Below, piece by piece: positions 43,866 through 54,960 of a DNA stretch of 64,000 nucleotides; the stretch's first letter is position 1; each line of letters begins with the position of its first letter. The notes under the pieces are model-generated. The model did not search any database and was not told the origin of the DNA. It was given only the letters and a program-made list of their open reading frames with translations. Source of the stretch: Triglochin maritima (lineage: Eukaryota > Streptophyta > Magnoliopsida > Alismatales > Juncaginaceae); contig OY821782.1 of NCBI GenBank assembly GCA_963682175.1, positions 31,207,741 to 31,271,740 of the forward strand, given 5' to 3'. Both the position numbers and the translations under genes were made by a program.

Positions 43866-44891
43866 AAGGAGGGGGATAAATGGTTGCCTCCGGCTTTGTA
43901 CGTCACCAAAGAGTATATCATACAGTTCTTGGCGATGAATTCATTGTGTATCATGATTATCGACGTGTAAGTGAAGTATGTGTTTTTTGGTATACAATGA
44001 AATGTATTGAATAATTTTATCGAAACTGTAATAAAGTATAATTTTTATACTTGTAGACATCTTTATGACACAAGAAGGTCAGTCTTTCCCCACGATCAAG
44101 TATTTGGATTTATCAGTCCATCTACATATATATACGGGAATGACGATAAATCGGGTCAGCTTGGGACATTCTTTAAAGAAGAAGACAAAAGATATTATCT
44201 GCTCCCTTATCATGAGAGGTAAACTTTGTAATTTAAAGTTGAATTTTATTTTGTAATAAGCTTCTAATTATATATAACGGGGCTCATTGGATGCTTGTCG
44301 TTGTATGACCCACGACTAATTCGGCATATTGGTCTGATCCATTGGGGTCGAATAAACCAAGGGACTCAATAAAGAAACTTCTAAATTTGTAAGTTCGTTT
44401 TAGTCATCGTATTTGTAATTCGTGGATTTTTATTAGTATTATTGAATAAAAGTTTAACTTGTGCTACCCAGGGCAATTAAGGTTTATAGAGCTTTAGGTG
44501 GTAGGAGAACAACCACAAAAGCAGGAATAACATGGCATGGAATGAGAGTACGTTCTCTCCCATTTTTGTTAATTAAGTTAGGGACATATATTTAGTGAAT
44601 TTCTATGTTTGTAGTACCGGAAGTAGGTTGGAAATACGGAATGTGGTTACTACGTGATGAGATACATGGAGGAAATCCTCGAATTGGCAACTCAAGACGT
44701 ATGCCTATCCAAGGTAATGTAGATCGTTATTCAATTGTATAGTTGTAGTTTCAATATTTAGTTATTAAAAAGTTTACTTGTATTTTTTGATAGGTCTTCC
44801 CAAAAAGTAGTGATCCCTTCTCGCAACAGGAGCTCGATGAAACTCGTGACCGATGGACTCGCTATTTTATCAGAAACATGTTGATGAACTA
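43866..44891 (+). pseudogene. Ulp1-like (C48) cysteine protease in CACTA C
   Basis: The family cleaves SUMO from proteins, and CACTA elements of plants often carry a copy. Pieces separated by short GT...AG introns are readable: DKWLPPALYVTKEYIIQFLA (43866-43970), VFGFISPSTYIYGNDDKSGQ (44055-44220), NGAHWMLVVV, stop, PTTNSAYWSDPLGS (44277-44390), YRALGGRRTTTKAGITWHG (44470-44550), ECGYYVMRYMEEILELATQ (44635-44700) and ELDETRDRWTRYFIRNML (44825-44890). The His of HWM, the Asp of SDPLG and the Cys of ECGYY fit the catalytic triad. One in-frame stop after VVV disables it. Confidence 0.8.
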
Positions 44892-45034
44892 AGAGGCTCT
44901 CCCGTCACTAGCATTTTTTGTAATTTAGTTAACAAGTGCACTTGTTTTACAAACCTACAATTTATGCCTTGATATAATCGCCTCAATTTTAGAATGAATG
45001 TCAATTGTTTATGAATTAATTGCAAGAGTGTTGA

Positions 45035-45140
45035 ATAATTGTGTATACTTGTATGTTTGTGTTTGTGCATGTATGGTTGTATGTTTGTGTTTGTGCATGT
45101 TTGCTTGTGTGTTTGTGCTTGTATGTACATGTGGATGAAA
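45035..45140. repeat. GT-rich short tandem repeat
   Basis: About three to four imperfect copies of a 28-bp unit containing TGTATGTTTGTGTTTGTGCA, inside CACTA C downstream of the Ulp1-like gene. Confidence 0.7.
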
Positions 45141-45239
45141 GTGTGAGAATCTGTGAACGAATTTGGTGCAGGTTGTATGTACACGAATACGATGACTAAA
45201 TACAAGTTTGCAGGATGTTATTTCTTTTGTCAAGGTTTT

Positions 45240-45565
45240 AGAATAGACGTCGGCTGTTTGTTATTAGCCGACGTTTATTCCTCTGAAGAAAGGAATAGAC
45301 GTCAGCTTTATGTATGCTCTGACGTCTATTCTTAAAGAATAGATGTCGTCCGTTTTTTCACCGACGTCTATTCTTAAAGAATAGACGTCGGTCGTAGTCA
45401 AAGACCGACGTCTATTAGTAACGAATAGATGTCGTCCTTTATTTCACCGACATCTATTCTTAAAGAATAGACGTCGTCTGATACATACAACCAACGTCTA
45501 TGTATAGACGACGCACATATAGATGTCGGATCTGGGAGTGCTTATGTATGACGTATATACCCCCA
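45240..45565. repeat. Right subterminal repeats of CACTA C
   Basis: Six or more units of AATAGACGTCG...CCGACGTCTATTC, many joined by TTAAAGAATAGACGTCG. The core GACGTC matches the left array, but the flanks differ. Confidence 0.85.
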
Positions 45566-45603
45566 TACATGCGACGTATATTCTGATTTCTGTAGTAGTG
45601 GAA

Positions 45604-45790
45604 CAAAACAGAAAACAAGGTCAAAGTTGAGGTACATCCCCATTGGAGAGAGTAAAAAAAATGAAGTACCACTATTTTTGCAGTAACTAAACAAATAAGG
45701 ATTAATTACAGTTTACTCCCCTGAACTATACATTGATATCACTTTGCATTCCTGAACTTTAAAAGACGACAGTTGCTCTTAAAACTATTA
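45604..45790. other. Spacer without a recognised feature
   Basis: No gene. It includes TTACTCCCCTGAACTATA and TTCCTGAACTTTAAAAGACG, short phrases that look like repetitive intergenic sequence, but I cannot assign a family. Confidence 0.4.
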
Positions 45791-47348
45791 ATAAATAACA
45801 CAGGAAAAACAATGAACAATTTAAAGAAATAGTGTGAGAGAGAGGCCAACCACACCACTGAGGTATAGAGGTTTGGATCCACCAACCGGATCTTAGTCCT
45901 CTCTTACGACTTGCTCTTCCTTGAGCAACTTCGCATTTTCCACTAATCCTTCTCCACATTCCGGGCTGGGAGATCTCGCATTTACACTTCAAGTTTGCGA
46001 ACACCCTCGCCAAGCTTGGGCCACTTTCTCACAATCTGATAAGAGCTTCACTCCACAAGCTAATACAACACATTGCTGAAGAATGTAATAACCACTTCAA
46101 ATCTTGAGCACTTGAATGATTGATGAGAGCAACAAATGATTTAAGTGAAAGATTGAGCACAATGAGAAGTTTGAGAGCAATTGGAAGTAGAATGAGACCT
46201 TGTGAAGTTGTTCTAAGCTCTATTTCTAAGCTCCAACTTAATCTAGCCATTAGGATTGATTTGGTAATTATTTGTGTAGGATACATAAAACAGAAAAGTT
46301 CAAAACACAAATCTGGACACAAACAGTCGACCGGTACGGGCAAAGCGGTCGACTATTTTCTCATAAATAAGTAAACGTTCAAGTTGAAGTTCAAACTGGT
46401 TGAACCACTAAGGCTAGAACATAAGTGAACGGTCGAACCATGTCTAGGGGCGGTCGACCGATCTGACGGTTTTTGCCAGAATAGTAATAAGGAAATGAGG
46501 TAACGATCGAACCAAATAAGAATCTAGTTCGACCGAAAATAACAAGGAGTTTTGGAGTTTGAACAAGTCTTGATCTGGTCGAACGCCGTCATGGCACTGT
46601 TCAACTGGTGGCTAAAAATACAAATTGAGTTAGTTGAAGTATTTGTATACGGTTGTTGTATAATACAACAAGTATAACACTCATATTGAATACAAATACG
46701 AATTGTCAAACGGTTGAACCAGAATCAAGTTTCGGTCGACTGGTTTGTACACTAACTGTAACACGTTTAAATAGATAACCGATGAAATTGAAATGAATAA
46801 GTTTAAGGCATGTATTAGTTATTCAAGGATAACGGTCGAATTGGGATTAATAATTGGTCGACCATTCTGGATAGGGTAAGAGACAATTAAAATCAATCAA
46901 ACCAGGTGAACTACTGTTCGACCATTATGGGAAAAGAATTAGAGTCTGTTGAATTCAGTCGAACCAGATGGTCTACCGGTCGACCGTTTTCTGCTGGAAC
47001 TCTGATTCAAGAGGTATTCTTATGTGTAATGGATTACCTAAAAGAGTCGGTTTGATATAAAAGTTTGTATGAGACTTCTATAGGTTTTCTATGGATCATG
47101 CAATGCAAATCAACAAGATTTCAAGTGCCCAAGATACAATTGAATCCTAAGTACAAGAAACATAAATCTTATACTATTTTTCAACTTGATTTCATGTCTT
47201 GTATCAACACTTTGTCTCCTGAAATGGTTAGTAAAACCAAATATATGTGTGCATATGCATGTGACGTAATGATAGATGTACATGGATTTATTGATATGTT
47301 ACTTAATCATCAAAACATGATTAATGAGTATGAGCCAAAAAGCCAATA
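45791..47348 (-). repeat. SIRE-type 3' LTR (left end approximate)
   Basis: It starts at 47348 next to the polypurine tract. The first two bases read TA where TG is expected, a likely mutation. 46320-47000 contains a CGGTCGACCG-like cluster in what would be U3. Confidence 0.6.
46320..47000. repeat. CGGTCGACCG-like palindrome cluster in copia LTR
   Basis: A dozen or so spaced variants: CAGTCGACCGGT, GCGGTCGACTA, GCGGTCGACCGAT, TTCGGTCGACTGG, TTGGTCGACCATT and CCGGTCGACCGTTT among others. Confidence 0.75.
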
Positions 47349-47350
47349 AT

Positions 47351-47362
47351 CTCCCCTTTTTT
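47351..47362 (-). other. Copia polypurine tract
   Basis: The minus strand reads AAAAAAGGGGAG, directly before the LTR start. Confidence 0.75.
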
Positions 47363-48048
47363 GATGATGACAAGCTATAAATCTAAATACATGTTAATCT
47401 TTAATTTTTAGCAAGAAAGTTCCCCCAATCTAATAGCTCCCTGTATTTATATCATTAATCATGTATATAGTTTTGTCTCCCTCTTTGGCATAACAAAAAG
47501 AATCATCATGAATCTTGTAATGAATTTAAAGCATGTCATGGTATAGAGGAACGGAAGCACAATATGGTATGTTAAAAAGAAATAACAATTAGGAGAAAGC
47601 CATGCATACATCTAAACACATCTATAGCCAAATGAAAACCAAATATACAAATTTACAGCCATTTGAAACAAACATCATTCGACATGATAAACACCAAAAC
47701 AAAAGCACATAGTTCAAACATCCAAAAGGTCTAAACCAAAGACAAACATCAAAACATCAACCAAGATGTTGATAATGAAAAGACGAGAGAGAATCAATCC
47801 CCCTCATAACAGAGTCAAAGTGAGCGTCCATGTTGGTTTCAAGACGATCGAAGCGAGCAGCAGTGGAGGCCCAAACACATCAAGTCGGTCAGAAAGCTGC
47901 TGATGGAATGAGTGTCACTAGAGCTAGCATGATCGACCGTCCAATTGCCACCATAGTTCCAAGCGTATTCATCTCCCTCGCCCCAAGAGTTAGACGACTC
48001 CCTCTGAGCTTGACTCGGCATCCAACAAGGGTCTGCGAGAGTTTCTTG

Positions 48049-48996
48049 TTAAGATTCATTATCTAAAAGAGGTTGTTGGGATGATGAGGCAATAGTCCTC
48101 ATTTTTGCCAAGGTAGTCTTGCAGATTGGAAACTTATAGACCGCTGAAGGAAAGGTAGATAGGTTGATCTTAAGATGCTCGAAGACAAAAGTTAGCCACA
48201 TTGGATATGGGAGGTATTTCCTTTTCCGATACCACATATGAAGGAAAATGAATAATGACCAATTGACCGGAATCTTCTTGTAGAGGCAATAGATGCAAAT
48301 AAGTTCGGTCAAAGAAATCTCATTATGGTGGCCTTGTTTGGGAAGTAAGTTGTACGACACTATATATGCTAAGATTCGAGGTAGTGGATGCATGAGTGAG
48401 GTATTATGCACTACTTTCCCATTTTTAGTTGGTGGTTGAGTGACATACAATTCTTCTATCATATCGGTTGTGGTTGTGTTCTCTATCATGGCATAGGGAT
48501 GGTCTACATAAATATGAACACCGGAGTAGTCTAGACCTAAGACAGAGCCAATGAGACCGGGGACAATTTCATAACGTATACCATTAATCATAGTCCTATA
48601 GATGTGTCGTTTAGGATCATTCCTAAGATTACAGTAGAATTGTTGGGCTAGAAATGGATAATAAGAATTGGGTGGTAGTTTGGTCATGCAATGTGTGACT
48701 TTATTTGCATCTAAGTTCTCTCGTAAAAGATGTTCAGAAAAGTCTGATACCTCAACCTTGCGACACGGGATGAAGGGAGCGACCGAGTAATGAGAGTCCC
48801 AAACAGCTTGGGCAGTGTTGCCGTTCGGGAAATAAGTATTTGTCGGAGGTGCAGGTGGATGGAAAACATTTGGGTCGGTGGGAGGACGATATTGTGCCTT
48901 CGTTTTGCGATGTTCGGAGGCGATAATGTCAGAATTGGGTGGTGGCTGACAGCACGACTTCTTCTTCCTCCCAGTCATGATGATGGAGAAGGGCAA
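48049..48996 (-). CDS. Envelope-like ORF of a SIRE-type element
   Basis: An uninterrupted 315-codon frame starting MPFSIIMTGRKKKSCCQPPP. The middle (LAQQFYCNLRNDP, INGIRYEIVPGLIGSVLGLD) and the part after it (HPLPRILAYIVSYNLLPKQG, LTELICIYCLYKKIPVNWSL) resemble the putative plant transposon-protein domain found in envelope-like ORFs downstream of pol in SIRE-type copia and Athila elements. Its role is not established experimentally. No clear signal peptide is seen; weak hydrophobic stretches lie in the second half. An alternative ATG six codons in (MTGRKKK) is possible. It is the longest undamaged retroelement frame here, even though its gag and pol are gone. Confidence 0.65.
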   Translation of the reverse strand: MPFSIIMTGRKKKSCCQPPPNSDIIASEHRKTKAQYRPPTDPNVFHPPAPPTNTYFPNGNTAQAVWDSHYSVAPFIPCRKVEVSDFSEHLLRENLDANKVTHCMTKLPPNSYYPFLAQQFYCNLRNDPKRHIYRTMINGIRYEIVPGLIGSVLGLDYSGVHIYVDHPYAMIENTTTTDMIEELYVTQPPTKNGKVVHNTSLMHPLPRILAYIVSYNLLPKQGHHNEISLTELICIYCLYKKIPVNWSLFIFLHMWYRKRKYLPYPMWLTFVFEHLKINLSTFPSAVYKFPICKTTLAKMRTIASSSQQPLLDNES

Positions 48997-49089
48997 AAGG
49001 TTGATGGTGGAAGTGATACAGAGGGAAGGCGTTGAGCAAAATATGGTTTCAAATCACCAAACCATCGGTTGGACGAGAGGTAGGGTCGA

Positions 49090-49640
49090 CTGGAAGGAGA
49101 GAGGCGATAACTAGTGTAAAAGTCGGAGAGTTAAGAATGAATGAAATGTACGATTTTCACCCTAAATGTAGCAGAAAACTGCCTCAACAGTCGACCGGTC
49201 TCACATAGTTGGTCGACCGAACAATGAAATTTGGGGGAAAATTAGGTCGATTGAGCTAGGGTTCGATCAAAAACGAAACATGATCAACCAAAAATAGAGG
49301 TAAAAAGTGGCTGTTAATTTCGTTCAAACGAAAAAGACACAACGGTCGACCGAAACAAGGTAGGAAAGTGCCTGTTATTTTTAGTCGAACAAGAAAGCAT
49401 CACTGGTCGACTGAAACAAGGCAGAAAGTGCTTGTTATTTTCGGTCCAACATAAAAGAAGTTACGGTCGAACAGATGCAAGAGATACAAAGAACTTGAAA
49501 ACATCGATCGAACTAAAGAGAACCACAGTCGAACAACAGCGGTCGACTGGGGTAGAATTGTTCGACCGGTAACATAAGTGAACTTTAGTGCCAGATCGAG
49601 AGATGTCGCACCGGTCGAACGTATCTCATTTGTCGGTTAA
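49090..49640. repeat. CGGTCGACCG-like cluster upstream of the envelope-like ORF
   Basis: About a dozen spaced variants (CAGTCGACCGGT, TTGGTCGACCGAA, ACGGTCGACCGAA, CTGGTCGACTGAA, TTCGACCGGTAA). Part is a loose ~62-bp repeat around GAAACAAGG..GAAAGTGC.TGTTATTT. Confidence 0.7.
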
Positions 49641-50400
49641 CTGTTATGAGCCTGAAATGCACATTTCAGGTCAAACAACTTGCTAACTCATTAAACACAA
49701 GTGAAACACAAAGAAGACCTCATTCAAAATGCAATTACAGTCGACTCGATAAGACATAAAGCCAGTAAACTAGATATCCTAATGCATCAAGGTAAAGACA
49801 ATTTTGGGAGCTTTCTTTTTACTTTGCCTCTCAACGATTTTTCACATGCTAAACACACACTAAACCCACAAAAAACCTACAAAACATTTTCTTTCGCAAA
49901 CACATGAAGAGTTTGAAGGAAATGTGAAAATTTTAAAGCACTAGGCAAGCAAAAGTAGACAACTCACCCAAGGATCATGGCAAGTAGATATATCAATATT
50001 AAATGTAGCTCACTAACATGATCCTAACAATACAAACAAAAGAAAGAAAAATTAGAGGAAAAGACTCGACTATGTACACAGGTAAAACACCCCCCACACC
50101 TAATCCATGCATTGTCCTCAATGAATGTGAGCACGATACTACATGGATTTATGCATGAAAAATGAAAGATCTCACCAACATAAAGCGCAAAAGGAAGTTC
50201 GTGGTTATGTTGATGGACACAAACCCGAATTCCCTCAAAACCTTTGAGATACTGAAGAAGGGAGACAAATACGTGAAGAAATTGGGCCCAAGTACACAAG
50301 GGTTAGGGCCCACAACAATCAATGCTCGCTCATGGAATCTTTTATTACACTTTTTTTACAAGGTATATACATCAAGAAAGATATTCTCATAATCATTTGG

Positions 50401-53095
50401 TCAAGGAACATCAAATGAGAACATCAAGTTATGAGGACCAGAGACTTGCCGAGATGGGCAAACTTCATTGGTACTCTGAGGTGTCATGAGGGGTAAAAAG
50501 TCAAAGCTGAAAGGCTCGAACCCCTCTTGATATTGGTTGGGTGTAGGCAACATGAATGAATGAAGTTGTGTTGCCTCACTAGGGTTTAGTTGCTCATCGA
50601 ACAAAACCGTCCAACCAATAGGTGGGTGCATCGGAATGAGTTCCTCAAGCTCATTCGATGGATGCAGCAGACCTACAACACTAAGAATGGGGCTTCTCCG
50701 CAAGTCATCCAACAAGGACCACCCACCATCATTTATATCATCAAGCATAAGCTCGGTCGTAGGTGGGTCCTTGTTGGAGTCAAGATGAAGCTCAAATGGC
50801 TCAATGGCCAAGGAACGTGAGATAGAGACACCTTCTGGTATAGGCAAATGATGAGGTGTCTCACTCTCACTAATAATCTCAACTGAATCATGCAACGAAC
50901 ACTCCTTTTGGACATTCATGTTTGATGCCAGCTCACTCTGTTGCATTGCAAAGACAGGCAATGAGTTTTCGCTGGGCCCAGAAACATTCTCAATGGGTTG
51001 CATTGTTGTTAGGGGTGTTTGTTGATTTTGTGGTGCTTTCTCTAATTGGCGGATGAGGTTGAGATTTAATTGTTGGTCCAAGGGTTCCTGTTGCCTACTA
51101 GAGTTGAACACATGAAACACGACACTCATGTTAGTGATGAGAGCTTTATGAGACCATTTCTACAATTAATTGAGGCCTTAGAGATTGCCAGAAATGTTCT
51201 ACCCAAAATCAAAGGTATTTGAGAGTGGGTGTTTGCAACATCGTTGGTATTAAGGACGACAAAATCTACTGGAAATATAAAATCTCAAACTTGGATGAGC
51301 AGTAGGTTTTCTGCGGTGCTTGAGAAGGAGGTGTTGGTTTATTACGCTCACCCTCAGCCTCTTCTTTACCATCATTCCCACTGAGGGGCCACATAGATGA
51401 TGGTGGTGGCAAGGAAATGTTATTGTCAACCTGCTTTCCATTCCTTAAGGTTACAATGGCATTGACATTGTGAACAAGTTCCTCTACCTGGTTCACTTGC
51501 TGCCCCCAAAGTACCAAACTCTCATTTTGCATGTGTTGTTGCTGGTACATGAAGGGGCTAGCCTCAGGTTTGCTTGACACAGTCCCTCTCTATCTCTTGT
51601 ACAGAGAAAGACAATTGGCCTATCTGAAACTCTAGAGATTTTATGGTCTGCTGATTTGAAGTGAGAACTTGACTTATGGATGACTTAAAGTTTTTTATTG
51701 AGTTCTCGAGTCCACAAGTCAAGGTCTCAAGCGAATTGAATCGGTTTTCCATATTGTTGGAATTTGGGAAACCCGATTGATTGGTGATTTGATCTTGGGG
51801 TGGCTGATAAGATTGTGAATGCATGGGAGGTTGGTGTGGTTGGTTAGGTGGTCGAGAGAAGTTTGAAGGACCACCCGGGGCATTGTTTTGGTTCCATGAA
51901 AAGTTAGGGTGGTTCCTCCATCCAGGGTTATATGATGATGAGTATGGGTCATTCCTGCATCTATCATAGATGGCATTGACATGTTCCATGTTAGGAGGAA
52001 TGGATGTACACTCGCCTCCTATATGACCTATCCTACCACAGATGACAGGGAACTAGACCAGATGCAGACACATGTGACACATCTTGTTGGTGTTGGAGTT
52101 TAATCAAATCCATACGGCGCATTAAGGCCGCCATGCGCACCTTGGTGGCCATAGTGGTATCGACAGGAAATGCAGCACCCTATCTAGTCGAGTTTACAAT
52201 TGTGATCATCTCTCCTATGCTGGATTATGGTGATGGTTCACTCACACTCTCCCATTGCATGGTCTTCTCAGCGAGGTCTTCTAGGAAAGCTCATGCCTCC
52301 CTTTCATCCTTTCCCAAGAACTCTCCTTGACACATGGACTCAAGGAGCATTCGGGACAAGATGTGAAGACCCTTGTAGACAATTTGACAAAGGCGTCACA
52401 ACTCAATGCCATGGTGAGGGCATGAGGATAGTAGCTCCTTGAACTTCTCTAAGTATGCAGGGAATGATTCAGTCTCATGTTGATAGAACGAATTGATTTC
52501 GTTCCTCAGCTTTTGAGTCTGATGACTTGGGAAGTACTTCTTGAGGAATGCAGATTGAAATTCATCCCATGTCCTAAAGTCATTCGCCTGGTTGTTGTAC
52601 AACCACTTCTTGGCATCTTCTTTTTATTGCAAAGGGAACAAGCCTTAGGTGGATGGAGTCTATGCTAAGTTGTTGCAGCTTGAACATAGCACAAACCTCC
52701 TCAAGTTCCCTGAGAAAGATATAGCGGACCACCCTTCCTAGTGAAGTGAGGGAGCATGGAGATAAATTGAGGCTAACCTCAAAGTGGTTCTCATTCACCT
52801 CTGGCAATACGATGCAAGAAGGTAGAGCAGAACGACTCGGGTAGGATTGATCGCAGAGGGGAATGGGAACCTGGGGAACCAATTGATAAGGTTGTAGACC
52901 CCCACCTTCTGGATCAAAGGGTGGTGGAGGTCCAAAACCTGAGTCGTCCTCTTGTGGTCCACGACTCATCGTGGTCCTGGGACTGTGTAGGACATGGGAT
53001 GGGGATGTGTTTGAAAAGTCGACAATCGAGGTGAGAGCGATGTCATATCTCGTCAAACAACCCGCAACATCTCGTGACCACACTGGCATGCACAA
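50401..53095 (-). pseudogene. Athila-type gag and protease-linker remnant
   Basis: Gag starts with the N-terminal segment (53095-52580). It continues with WDEFQSAFLKKYFPSHQTQKL (about 52560-52500), a damaged zinc knuckle (ICGRIGHIGGEC, about 52030) and a Pro/Gln-rich part (51989-51564, NPGWRNHPNFSWNQNN). Then come LRNGKQVDNNISLPPPSS (51480-51410) and, after a deletion, the protease end (LILGRTFLAIS, INCRNGL; about 51220-51160). The linker 51129-50401 (FELHLDSNKDPPTTELMLDD) is an open 242-codon stretch. Several frameshifts separate the pieces. Confidence 0.8.
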
Positions 53096-53229
53096 AGCTG
53101 TTCACCCATTTGAGTCAGACAAAAAAGAAAGAAAACCTTTTTTCCAACAATTAAAATAGAAGATACGTAGAGGAGAAGACGGGAAGACACAGATGAGAGA
53201 AAAGACTTTGGAGAGAAGGGAAGAAGTCC

Positions 53230-53830
53230 TTATGCCCTAGCAGTTAGGTAATGGTAGAAGCACACAAACAGACAAGGGTCAAACAACCTATGGTCACTAT
53301 AGGTCGTTACAGCTAGACGACGCCTAATTGCGAGGTCACGTGGCCTCAACACGCCTCACCTCCCTACGACGCATACCATAGTGCCCAGCAAGTGAGACAA
53401 GATCTAGAGATCTCGTCTCTCCTACTATTGACAGTTTGGGCGATGCCTATCAGGCCACGACGGTCGCGAATGGATCACTCTCCTAATGCGCCCGAGATCC
53501 TTAGGGGCCAATGTCTACTTGATTTTAATTTTAGGCTTTTTGAGAGGTGTTTTGTGGGGCTGAAGGAAGAGGTGATGAAATCCTCCTCCTTATCTTGAAA
53601 ACTATAGGTGGTGCCTCTTAGAGATGTTTTGATTCCTTAATCTATCAAACAACTCACCAATCAAACACTCATATCACTCTTGTTCCAATGCAATTCCTAC
53701 TAACAAATGCATGGTCATACGAACAAATGCATGAATGCGAGTAGGAAATGCGTACCTCACGCCAACGCTCAACAACTGAAAGTGAAGCAAAACAAATGAC
53801 AACCTATGTGCCTAAGTCAAGTATATGATG
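53230..53830 (-). other. Athila-type leader of element 2
   Basis: Matches 24850-25430 of the first element (GACGACGCCTAATTGCGAGG, CACCTCCCTACGACGC, CTAATGCGCCC, CTCACGCCAACGCTCAACAAC) and, reversed, the modules in the CACTA elements. No duplication here. Confidence 0.8.
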
Positions 53831-53849
53831 CATGACCTAAACAAGCAAG

Positions 53850-54060
53850 AACATTGCACAGACCTCCTCAAATTCCTAGAGAAAGATATAGGGATCACCC
53901 TTCTTAGTGAAGTGAGGGAGCATGGAGATAAATTGAGGATTAACCTCAATGTGGTTCCCATTCACCTCTGGCAATACGATGCACAAAGGTAGAGCAGTAC
54001 GGGTCGCGTAGCATTGATCACGTAGAGAAACGGGAACAAGAACAGGTGGAACATGTTGGA
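53850..54060 (-). pseudogene. Duplicated gag fragment
   Basis: Nearly identical to 52685-52870 (shared GTGAAGTGAGGGAGCATGG and TTCACCTCTGGCAATACGAT), but placed on the 5' side of the leader. It points to a recombination or template switch joining two element copies. Confidence 0.8.
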
Positions 54061-54079
54061 CAGGTAGGTCCAGCAACAA

Positions 54080-54946
54080 TGCCCCCAATGAACAAAAAAA
54101 CAAGCAAGTCTACAATAAAATATTCATCAAACATCCAAACTTCACAATATATATGAATATCATCTCCACCCCAAAGGGGATGGATATACTCACTACACAT
54201 TATTCTACCAATTAAACTAAAGAAGAAAGGAGACATTCTAACTAATTTAGCCTAAGATCAAAGATATAAGACTAAGCTAAGCATGCATAAAAAGAAACAA
54301 TATGCGAACAAAACAATGCAAATTTATTTTATTAAATGACTCACATTACTAGTAGCATTCTTCTCCACCTTGAGTTTTTGCTCCAAGGCTTACTCCAAGT
54401 AGAGAGAATGCGACCAAGCAAAAGGGTGAATACAAATGAGGGGGAAGAGTTCTATTTGTAGGCATGAAAAAAGGTAACCGAGGACAATCCCCTGGTATGG
54501 GACTAATGAAACCTTCCCAGAATACACATAAATATATAACCCATGTCCTGGAGAAATCGGTTCGGATTCGAAGACAAACGGATGGCCAATTGGCGGTCAC
54601 TTTTTCCCGGATCCGACCCATTTTCGGATATGTTCTTTCGTTCTTCAATTCGTCACATGGGGTGCGCTCGGTTTGGTTATTGGAGGGTCGGACCAAATCT
54701 AATTGACAAAATACTCCTCATGATGGTGTGGAGTTTCGTGATTTTCACATTGGCCCTTTGATTTTACATTCGGGTCCCTCTCTTGTGCATCTTAGTCATT
54801 TTTCTTGCTTTTAGGTCCTTTGATGCCTCTTCTCCTCAATCCTATTTATTTCCTGAAACTCAAACATAAAACTCGTTATGTAGCATTGTCTAGGTTCAAG
54901 ATAATAGATATAAGACACAAATGAATGCATGAATTGATGTCAATCA
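54080..54946 (-). mobile_element. Athila-type LTR fragment (element 3, 3' LTR)
   Basis: It is LTR-like from about 54080 (similar to the interior of the other LTRs, CATCTCCACCCCAAAGGGGA) to the end ATTGATGTCAATCA at 54946, followed by the family polypurine tract (54947-54960). The outer part with ACCGCAAGTGCACG is missing. TATA and the GGCCAATTGGCGGTC half-palindrome (54584-54598) are present. Confidence 0.8.
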
Positions 54947-54960
54947 AATACCCCCACACC

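Larger units (their letters stand above)
41800..45600 (+). mobile_element. CACTA element C, 3.8 kb, both ends intact
   Basis: The left end is CATTAGTGCAGAATAGG; the right end, read inward, is CACTACTACAGAAATCAG. Both match the CACTA...CAGAA terminal pattern. It is flanked by GAA at 41797-41799 and 45601-45603, the 3-bp duplication expected for CACTA. GACGTC-type subterminal repeats lie at both ends. Inside are a leader exon, the Athila-leader-like module and a Ulp1-like protease pseudogene. Tnp2 and the second gene are missing, so any mobility would have depended on enzymes from elsewhere. Confidence 0.93.
45791..49735 (-). mobile_element. SIRE-type copia element, 3' part only
   Basis: Reading leftwards, there is an envelope-like ORF (48996-48049), about 690 bp of non-coding DNA, a polypurine tract in the typical context TCATCAAAAAAGGGGAG (47367-47351) and an LTR starting TATTGGCTTTTTGGCTCAT at 47348. 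The polypurine context and an ORF before the LTR are typical of SIRE/Maximus-type elements. Gag and pol are absent: on the right the sequence meets Athila DNA at about 49735. The left LTR end is approximate and no target duplication was found. Confidence 0.7.
49736..54065 (-). mobile_element. Athila-type element 2, internally deleted
   Basis: Leader (53830-53230), gag pieces (53095-51266), a protease end and linker (about 51240-50401), then 3' untranslated sequence (50160-49736, with ACAATTTTGGGAGC). RT, RNase H and integrase are missing. The 3' end is cut by the copia element. At the 5' side the leader joins a second copy of an internal gag segment (54060-53850) and then an LTR fragment. It is a rearranged, non-coding relative of the 16913-27947 element. 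Confidence 0.75.
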
